10,292 nt of DNA, from the NCBI GenBank assembly GCA_034666045.1, contig JAXDMN010000065.1:1-10292 (forward strand), in the 5' to 3' direction. Every line of letters starts with the position of its first letter. Position 1 is the first letter of the stretch. This document shows positions 5,880 through 10,292 of the stretch, piece after piece. This stretch comes from JAICTV01 sp034666045. GTDB lineage: Bacteria; Planctomycetota; Phycisphaerae; Tepidisphaerales; Tepidisphaeraceae. The notes beneath the pieces were generated by a model. It had not been told where the DNA came from and searched no databases. It saw nothing but the letters and a program-made list of their open reading frames with translations. The position numbers and the translations under genes are program-made.

Positions 5880-7085
5880 TTAGGGCTTGATCCGCGCGTA
5901 CTTTCGGCCGAGCTTGAGGACGGTGGGCCTGGCGAAGGTGTACTCGCGCTGGAAGTCGGTGACTTTTTCGCCGTCGAGTTGCACCGCGCCTTCCTTGATC
6001 TTTCGGATCGCTTCGCTGTTCGACGCCGCGAGTTGGGCCTGCACGAGGAGCGGCGCGAGTTTTTGCGGCGCGGGGCCGACGGAGAATTCGGGGATGTCGT
6101 CCGGCGCTTCGTGCTTGCGGCGGCGGTCCCAGTCGGCCTGGGCTTGCGTCGCCGCGTCTTCGCCGTGCAGCCAGGTGATGATCTGGCGGGCGAGGGACAT
6201 CTTCGCTTCGTTGGGGTTCGCGGCGATCTGCTGCTTCGCGGCGTCCATCGGGAGTTCGGTTAAAAACTGGTAGTAGCTCTCCATCAGCGCGTCGGGCAGC
6301 GACATGACTTTGCCGTACATGCCGTCGTTGCCGGCGGGCGGGTCGGTGACGGCGATGTAGTTGCCCTTCGACTTGCTCATCTTCGCCGCGCCGTCCGTGC
6401 CGACGAGCAGCGGCGTAACGATGACGACCTGCGGCTCCTTCCCCTGCTCCTTCTGAAACTCGCGGCCGACGAGGTTGTTGAAGAGCTGATCGCTGCCGCC
6501 CATCTCGACGTCGGCGTCGATCGCGACGCTGTCCCAGCCTTGCAGCAGGGGGTACATCAGCTCGTGCAGGTGGATGTCGACCTGCTTGCTGAAGCGTTCG
6601 TGAAAATCCTCGCGCGCGAGCAACTGGGCGACGGTCTTGCGCGCGAGCAGGCCGATGACGTCCATCATCGTCATGCCGCCGAGCCATTCGCCGTTGAAGC
6701 GGACTTCGAGGTGTTTTTCGTCGGTCAATAAAATCTTGCCGATCTGCGCGACGTAGGTTTTCGCGTTCGCGTCGATCTGGGCGGGGTCGAGCTTGGGGCG
6801 CAGCTCGTTTCGGCCGGTCGGATCGCCGACGCGCGCGGTGTAGTCGCCGATGATGATGACGGCCTTGTGGCCCCATTCCTGAAACTGGCGGATGATCCGC
6901 AGCGGGACGGCGTGGCCGAGCGTGACGTCCGGCGCAGTTGGATCCATGCCGAACTTGATGCGCAGCGGCTTATTGGTTTTCTCGGCGCGCTCGAGCTTCT
7001 TGCGGAGCTCGTCCTCGCTGAGGATTCGCTCGGCGCGGCGGGACAAGGCGGTGATTTGCTGGTCAATCGTCATCGTGGTTGACAT
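5880..7085 (-). CDS. tyrS: Tyrosyl-tRNA synthetase
   Basis: Charges tRNA-Tyr with tyrosine (class Ic aminoacyl-tRNA synthetase, cytoplasmic, dimeric). From the ATG at 7085 it has 401 residues, normal for the family. KFGMDPTAPDVTLGHAVPL (44-62) carries the HIGH-type motif as TLGH (55-58), and AKMSKSKGN (234-242) is a perfect KMSKS loop. DVEMGGSDQLFN (192-203) is the tyrosine-site region. The C-terminal 55 or so residues (GAVQLDGEKVTDF) form an S4-like RNA-binding domain. This is the TyrZ-like subgroup with the T-A-P-D signature. The frame is open to 7181 but that extension overlaps the CPBP gene and is not conserved; Met5 (7073) is the other plausible start. No good ribosome site precedes either. 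It lies 26 bases downstream of the CPBP gene, with its own possible promoter in that gap. Confidence 0.96.
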   Translation of the reverse strand: MSTTMTIDQQITALSRRAERILSEDELRKKLERAEKTNKPLRIKFGMDPTAPDVTLGHAVPLRIIRQFQEWGHKAVIIIGDYTARVGDPTGRNELRPKLDPAQIDANAKTYVAQIGKILLTDEKHLEVRFNGEWLGGMTMMDVIGLLARKTVAQLLAREDFHERFSKQVDIHLHELMYPLLQGWDSVAIDADVEMGGSDQLFNNLVGREFQKEQGKEPQVVIVTPLLVGTDGAAKMSKSKGNYIAVTDPPAGNDGMYGKVMSLPDALMESYYQFLTELPMDAAKQQIAANPNEAKMSLARQIITWLHGEDAATQAQADWDRRRKHEAPDDIPEFSVGPAPQKLAPLLVQAQLAASNSEAIRKIKEGAVQLDGEKVTDFQREYTFARPTVLKLGRKYARIKP

Positions 7086-7099
7086 AAAGCGCGCTGCGG

Positions 7100-7126
7100 A
7101 TTGTACGGGGATCACACGAAGTTCAA
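7100..7126 (-). promoter_or_regulatory. Candidate tyrS promoter with TACAAT box
   Basis: TACAAT (7105 to 7100, five of six -10 matches) lies 14 bases before the tyrS ATG. TTGAAC (7126 to 7121) is 15 bases further up, short for a -35; TTTTGA at 17 bases is the alternative. The box sits in GCGGATTGTACGG (7096-7108, plus strand), a 13-base word repeated exactly at 8400-8412 ahead of the CPBP gene. It overlaps the end of the CPBP coding region. Confidence 0.3.
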
Positions 7127-8296
7127 AAACAGGAACGTCGAGCTGATGTTGAACAGCGCGTGCATCACGATCGGCACCCACAGGCTGCCGGTGCGTTCGT
7201 AGGCATAGCCGAGGCAGACCGACAAGAGGAAGATCAGCGGCGCGGTCCAGAGCGGATGCACCAGCGCGAAGACGATCGAGGTGATGATCACCGCGAGCCA
7301 GCGCGCGCCGACGGAGCCACCGCTGGCGAGGGCGGCGTATTCGATCCGCGGCGGCGGCTCGTACTCAATGGGCGGCGGCATCGGCAGCACGTGGCCGACG
7401 GGGGGAAGCATCGAATCGCGCACGATGCCGGGCGGCGCGTCGAAGGGCGGCACGATGACGGTCATGCCCTCGGGCGCCGGCGGCGCGAGCGCGGAGCGGC
7501 CCGACATCAGCCGCACCAGCAGCGTTTGCATGTGCCCTCGGAAGAGCAGCTCCTCGAACAGCGGCGCCATGACGCAGGCGCCGAAGACGAGGATCATCTT
7601 CGCGATGGGCGAAGCCTCTTTCATCGCGGCGAGCATTTCGTGCTCGCTCGGGTGCTTGAAGTGGATCCAATCGTAGAACGCGCCGAGCAGCGAGCTGGCG
7701 CCGAAGATCAGCAGCATGGCGATCACGCCGCCGATCACGCCGGTCACGATTCGTCGCGGCAGGCGCGCCAGGGTGATGCCGATCGGACGCCACAGCCCGG
7801 CCATGAGATCGCCCGCGAGGACGATCAGCATGGCGACGAGCGACGGCAGCGTGGCGACCAGTGCGAGATCGGACGCAGTGAGGTGCTCGGTCGAGAAGTG
7901 CTCGCCGCCGGTCGCGCGCGCGTGCTGGTAGGCGCGGATCGCGAAGAAGGCGACCTGCCCGCCGATCCAGCATCCGCCGCCGATCACCAGGATGAGCAGG
8001 ATCGGAAAGACCGGCGAACCGGGCGGAAGTCGCCATGGACCGGCGATGCTGCCCGGCCGAAAGACGCCGGCCAGCGCGGCGCCGAGCAGACCGAGGCCGA
8101 GGAGAATGACGCCGGCGAGGATCACCGCCGGGCCGGACGGCTTCTCCGGTTGCGTTGCGGTCGTCGTGGGCGTCAAGGTGGGCGGCGGCGTGGGGACCGG
8201 CACCGGCACCGGCGCAGGGACGGCCGCCGCGAGCGCGAGCGACGAGGCGCTGGTGATCAGCAGCAGAGCGAGCAGAATCCGGGGCAAAATTGACAT
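7112..8296 (-). CDS. CPBP-family intramembrane metalloprotease (CAAX protease/Abi type)
   Basis: A 394-residue polytopic inner-membrane protein of the CPBP (Abi) family, relatives of eukaryotic Rce1. All three catalytic motifs are present: EELLFR (Glu248, Glu249, Arg253), FALVH (Phe343, His347) and HALFN (His379, Asn383). A hydrophobic N-terminus ending near ALAAA (about residue 25) may be a signal peptide or anchor and is followed by a Pro/Val-rich stretch (26-42). Further TM segments lie at about 57-79, 97-120, 143-165, 183-205, 233-247, 333-348, 352-363 and 372-392. An unusual proline-rich insert of about 65 residues (265-330) separates motif 1 from motif 2. I took the ATG at 8296, where the hydrophobic leader starts; the GTG at 8350 adds 18 residues without support. 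Substrates of bacterial members are mostly unknown; roles include peptide maturation and bacteriocin self-immunity. It is likely first in an operon with tyrS. Confidence 0.92.
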   Translation of the reverse strand: MSILPRILLALLLITSASSLALAAAVPAPVPVPVPTPPPTLTPTTTATQPEKPSGPAVILAGVILLGLGLLGAALAGVFRPGSIAGPWRLPPGSPVFPILLILVIGGGCWIGGQVAFFAIRAYQHARATGGEHFSTEHLTASDLALVATLPSLVAMLIVLAGDLMAGLWRPIGITLARLPRRIVTGVIGGVIAMLLIFGASSLLGAFYDWIHFKHPSEHEMLAAMKEASPIAKMILVFGACVMAPLFEELLFRGHMQTLLVRLMSGRSALAPPAPEGMTVIVPPFDAPPGIVRDSMLPPVGHVLPMPPPIEYEPPPRIEYAALASGGSVGARWLAVIITSIVFALVHPLWTAPLIFLLSVCLGYAYERTGSLWVPIVMHALFNISSTFLFLNFV

Positions 8297-8317
8297 TCGC
8301 GCGATCCGGTTTACAGT
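8290..8317 (+). promoter_or_regulatory. Candidate trpC promoter
   Basis: Plus-strand TTGACA (8290-8295), a perfect -35, is followed after 16 bases by TACAGT (8312-8317), four of six -10 matches. It overlaps the CPBP start codon and would give trpC a leader of about 140 bases that begins with the hairpin at 8321-8340. A short GTG frame in the leader (8328-8354) has no Trp codon, so classical attenuation is not supported. Confidence 0.4.
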
Positions 8318-8320
8318 TGC

Positions 8321-8340
8321 CGCCCCCGTGTTCGGGGGCG
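8321..8340. other. Perfect 8-bp GC hairpin in the divergent spacer
   Basis: CGCCCCCG (8321-8328) and CGGGGGCG (8333-8340) are perfect inverted repeats with a four-base loop TGTT. It sits 25 bases before the CPBP start and at the predicted start of a trpC transcript. It could be an operator between the divergent genes or a 5' RNA stem; there is no T-tract, so it is not a standard terminator. Confidence 0.5.
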
Positions 8341-8384
8341 CAGGCGACACGTGACACGCGCTTCGCCCGGCGCGCCGCGCGGTC

Positions 8385-8400
8385 CCGCCCGAGCGGGCGG
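8385..8400. other. Second GC hairpin in the divergent spacer
   Basis: CCGCCC (8385-8390) pairs with GGGCGG (8395-8400) around a GAGC loop. It lies in the leader of either divergent gene and directly abuts the TACAAT-containing repeat at 8400-8412. Short GC palindromes are common in such DNA, so a function is uncertain. Confidence 0.35.
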
Positions 8401-8403
8401 CGG

Positions 8404-8432
8404 ATTGTACGGTCCCGCGCCCCGCGCGTCGA
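8404..8432 (-). promoter_or_regulatory. Candidate CPBP-tyrS promoter
   Basis: TCGACG (8432 to 8427, four of six -35 matches) and TACAAT (8409 to 8404, five of six -10 matches) are 17 bases apart on the minus strand. A transcript would start near 8397 and have a leader of about 100 bases holding both GC hairpins. The surrounding 13-base word is the one found ahead of tyrS. Confidence 0.35.
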
Positions 8433-8462
8433 TTTGGTCCGGCGAAAACCCCCGCGACTCCG

Positions 8463-9272
8463 ATGGCCTCCGTCCTCGATCAAATCCTCCAGACCAAGCG
8501 CGAGGAAGTCGCCCGCCGCAAGATCGACCGGCCGGTCGAGTCGCTGCGTGAAACGATCCACACGCTCGGCCGCCCGCGCAATTTCTTCCAGGCCGTCACT
8601 ACGAAAACCAAGAAGCCGCTCAACCTCATCGCCGAGGTGAAGAAAGCCTCGCCCAGCGCCGGCGTCATCCGCGCGGACTTCGATCCGGTCAAGATCGCAC
8701 AGGCGTACGAAGCCGGCGGCGCGGATGCGCTGAGCGTGCTGACCGACGAGAAATATTTCCAGGGCCATCTCGATTTCATCCACGCGATTCGCGACGTGGT
8801 GAAACTCCCGGTGCTGCGGAAGGATTTCATCATCGACCCGTACCAGGTGTACGAGAGCCGCGCCGCCGGCGCCGATGCGATCCTGCTCATCGCCGAAGCC
8901 CTGGCGGTGAACGAGCTGATCGACCTGCAAATCCTCGCGACGGAGCTGAACATGACCGTGCTGATCGAAGTGCACGACATGGACAACCTCATTCGCGTAC
9001 GCGACCGCGTCATCGGCTTCCCGCACCGCAGCTACTCGCTGCTCGGCATCAACAACCGCGACCTGCGGACGTTCAAGGTCGACCTGGGCAACACGCTGCG
9101 GATGGCGGAGCTGGTGGAAGACCGGCAAGTGCTCGTGAGCGAGAGCGGGATCGACAGCTACGAGGACATCAGGAAGCTGGAGGAGGCGGGTGTTCGCGCG
9201 GTGCTCGTTGGGGAGAGCTTGATGCGCAGCGAGGATATTCCTGGGAAGATCAGAGAGATGTTTGGGGTGTAA
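8463..9272 (+). CDS. trpC: Indole-3-glycerol phosphate synthase
   Basis: Catalyses ring closure of CdRP to indole-3-glycerol phosphate, the fourth step from chorismate to tryptophan, in the cytoplasm. The 269 residues form a single-domain (beta/alpha)8 barrel, not fused to TrpF as in E. coli. All active-site residues known from the family are in place: Glu58 and Lys60 in LIAEVKKASPS, the catalytic Lys120 in LRKDFI, Glu169 in LIEVHD, Asn197 in GINNRDL, and Glu227-Ser228 in VSESGI; VGESLM (249-254) is the late phosphate-site strand. The ATG at 8463 gives the normal N-terminus (SVLDQILQTKREEV), though no Shine-Dalgarno is visible before it. It is a lone trp gene, divergent from the CPBP gene and convergent with the right-edge gene, so its trp partners must lie elsewhere. 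A 17-bp hairpin downstream likely ends its transcript. Confidence 0.97.
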   Translation: MASVLDQILQTKREEVARRKIDRPVESLRETIHTLGRPRNFFQAVTTKTKKPLNLIAEVKKASPSAGVIRADFDPVKIAQAYEAGGADALSVLTDEKYFQGHLDFIHAIRDVVKLPVLRKDFIIDPYQVYESRAAGADAILLIAEALAVNELIDLQILATELNMTVLIEVHDMDNLIRVRDRVIGFPHRSYSLLGINNRDLRTFKVDLGNTLRMAELVEDRQVLVSESGIDSYEDIRKLEEAGVRAVLVGESLMRSEDIPGKIREMFGV

Positions 9273-9275
9273 ATC

Positions 9276-9302
9276 CGAAATACGAAATACGAAATACGAA
9301 AC
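9276..9302. repeat. 7-bp tandem repeat CGAAATA, nearly four copies
   Basis: CGAAATA occurs three times in a row, then a partial CGAAAC, starting 3 bases past the trpC stop codon. Related words (CGAAGCACGAAAT on the minus strand) lie on the far side of the hairpin at 9381-9410, so the tandem is one arm of a larger palindromic intergenic element. Confidence 0.8.
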
Positions 9303-9309
9303 AAATTCA

Positions 9310-9381
9310 AAGGAAGAAACAAGAAATGACCGAAACGGGATTAGCCGTTTCGGTCATTTCTGTTTTTAAGGTTTCTTCCTT
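9310..9381. repeat. Outer arms of nested inverted repeat around the trpC terminator
   Basis: AAGGAAGAAAC (9310-9320) is the exact reverse complement of 9371-9381, and AAATCCGAA (9271-9279) that of 9384-9392. Together with the central 17-bp stem the whole trpC to right-edge gap (9271 to about 9410) is a nested palindrome, AT-rich compared with the flanking genes. It resembles a dispersed intergenic element rather than a single-purpose terminator. Confidence 0.6.
9322..9367 (+). terminator. 17-bp hairpin terminator after trpC, possibly bidirectional
   Basis: A perfect 17-bp stem (9322-9338 with 9345-9361) closes on a six-base GATTAG loop and is followed on the plus strand by TGTTTTT (9361-9367). 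This is a good intrinsic terminator for trpC. On the minus strand the same stem is followed by TGTTTCTTCC, less T-rich, so it may also serve the convergent gene. Confidence 0.75.
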
Positions 9382-9415
9382 GCTTCGGATTTCAGATTTC
9401 GTGCTTCGTGCTTTC

Positions 9416-10292
9416 CTACAACCCTCCTGGTCCGCCCGGCTGCTGTCCGCCCTGCATCTGCATGTACGTCTGCATCCCCGCTGCGATGACGCTTTGCAGG
9501 GTTTGCGTGGGGGCGTAGCCGTCGAGGCGGATGGCGCTGCCGTCGGTCGAGATCGTGCCGCCGAGCGGCGCGAGGTTCTGCGGGACCTGGAAGTTGATCG
9601 GCATGCCGAACGCCTTCGCGTAGGCGGCGGCGCTGGTCGCGATCTGGTCGATCGAGACGAACCACGCCGCGAGTCGCTCCTTCGGGAGCTGGTCGGCGGT
9701 CGACTTGAGCGGCGGCGCGGCGCTGAGCAGGTCCTGATCGGTCTTGGCCGCGGCGACGAGCTCTTTGAGCAGCGCGTCCGTCGCGCCCGTCGCGGTGACG
9801 AGCTTGTCGTTGCCGATCGCCGCGACGAAGGCATTGATCCCGCCGGGGCCGTACATCCACGTCATCATCTGCTGCGCCTGCATCTGCTGCGGTGTGGGGC
9901 GCTGTCCGGGCGGCGGCGCGAAGGTGGTCTGCATCTGGTTGAACGCGACGCCGTCAATGGTCTTGGCGTTGGCGGTCCAGCTCGTCTTGACTTCCTGCTG
10001 CGCGGCGGGTCCGCCGAAGATGCCCATCAGCGCCTGCTGCGAGTCGAACATCTTGTGCGCCGTTTCGAGCAGCACCGGCGCGTTGCCGCGCTGGACGGAG
10101 ACGATCTGGAGGATCGCTTCCTGCCCGATAAGCCCCTGCGGTGCGACCCAGCCGAAGCTTTGGCCCTTCATGTTGCCGATGTACGTGCGCATGGCGGCGA
10201 GGTAGTCCTGCATCGGCTTGCCGTCGGGGCCGAGGGTGGCGAGTTCCTTCTCGATCGGGGCGACGAATTCGTTGATTAACTTCGTGCCGACG
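9416..10292 (-). CDS. Unrecognised protein, C-terminal 291 residues (5' end outside window)
   Basis: The frame is open from its TAG stop at 9418 to 9416 up to the right edge, so the start lies outside the window; a Met at 10213 is internal, since the preceding 26 codons encode plausible protein (LINEFVAPIEKELATLGPDGKP). I do not recognise the family. The visible part is rich in Ala, Gln, Met and Pro, mostly helical, with a strongly patterned end: WFVSIDQIATSAAAY, an IS-T-DGSAIRLDGY strand, a helix VIAAGMQTYMQM and a Gly/Pro/Gln-rich tail. A proline-rich insert PPPGQRPTPQQM lies mid-way. No membrane segment is seen in this part; the missing N-terminus could carry a signal peptide. The layout recalls large extracytoplasmic hypothetical proteins of Planctomycetota, but that is only an impression. 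It converges with trpC. Confidence 0.8.
   Translation of the reverse strand, partial: VGTKLINEFVAPIEKELATLGPDGKPMQDYLAAMRTYIGNMKGQSFGWVAPQGLIGQEAILQIVSVQRGNAPVLLETAHKMFDSQQALMGIFGGPAAQQEVKTSWTANAKTIDGVAFNQMQTTFAPPPGQRPTPQQMQAQQMMTWMYGPGGINAFVAAIGNDKLVTATGATDALLKELVAAAKTDQDLLSAAPPLKSTADQLPKERLAAWFVSIDQIATSAAAYAKAFGMPINFQVPQNLAPLGGTISTDGSAIRLDGYAPTQTLQSVIAAGMQTYMQMQGGQQPGGPGGL

Noticed and set aside
7160..8293. 377-codon plus-strand frame antisense to the CPBP gene
   Set aside because: Composition is Arg/Asp/Gly/Gln-rich low complexity, and all CPBP motifs lie on the other strand.
8328..8354. trp leader peptide for attenuation of trpC
   Set aside because: The nine-codon GTG frame has no Trp codon and no alternative terminator/antiterminator pairing with a T-tract follows.
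7365..9128. 587-codon minus-strand frame antisense to trpC and in another frame of the CPBP gene
   Set aside because: It is Arg/Ala/Asp-rich, has no recognisable motif and covers two well-supported genes; long shadow frames are expected at this GC content.
9326..10279. 317-codon plus-strand frame opposite the right-edge gene
   Set aside because: It starts inside the terminator hairpin and is Arg/Leu/Glu/Asp-rich; the minus-strand frame has better protein-like composition and runs to the terminator region.

Overview
This is a high-GC bacterial chromosome segment with ten protein genes and no rRNA, tRNA, IS element, prophage or CRISPR array that I can see. The gene set is housekeeping plus accessory: AsnRS, TyrRS, indole-3-glycerol phosphate synthase, a CPBP membrane protease, a GH1-like glycosidase, a PhyH-type dioxygenase and a ParDE-type toxin-antitoxin pair. 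Gaps between genes carry short repeats built on a 10-base CAC(A/C)GATG unit and CGAAATA-type repeats. From memory, such repeats and this style of TyrRS and AsnRS suggest Planctomycetota (perhaps Phycisphaerae) or a related PVC lineage; this is a tentative inference, not a placement.

Layout. 20-448 (+) encodes a small Lys-rich protein ending in a KOW-like/SH3-like domain. It meets tail to tail, with only 2 bases between stop codons, a gene on the minus strand (1227 to 451) that carries a paralogous copy of that domain fused to a two-helix membrane module. From there to 8296 all eight genes lie on the minus strand. In transcription order they are CPBP protease, tyrS, PhyH dioxygenase, parD-like antitoxin, parE-like toxin, asnS, GH1-like hydrolase, KOW-2TM protein. 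CPBP-tyrS (26 bases apart) and PhyH-parD-parE-asnS (21, 3 and 75 bases apart) are the tightest groups. trpC (8463-9272, +) is divergent from the CPBP gene across a GC-rich spacer with two perfect hairpins and candidate promoters in both directions. trpC converges on an unrecognised gene that runs off the right edge (9416 to beyond 10292, -); a 17-bp hairpin inside a larger repeat separates them.

How the genes relate. Most neighbours have no evident shared pathway. asnS and tyrS both supply charged tRNA but sit in different groups. trpC stands alone rather than in a trp operon. The part least explained by known biology is the left end, where two proteins, one basic and probably soluble and one membrane-anchored, share a 58-residue domain at about 60 percent identity. 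I think the membrane half resembles the SLATT-like two-TM effector layout, but this is a suggestion, not an identification.
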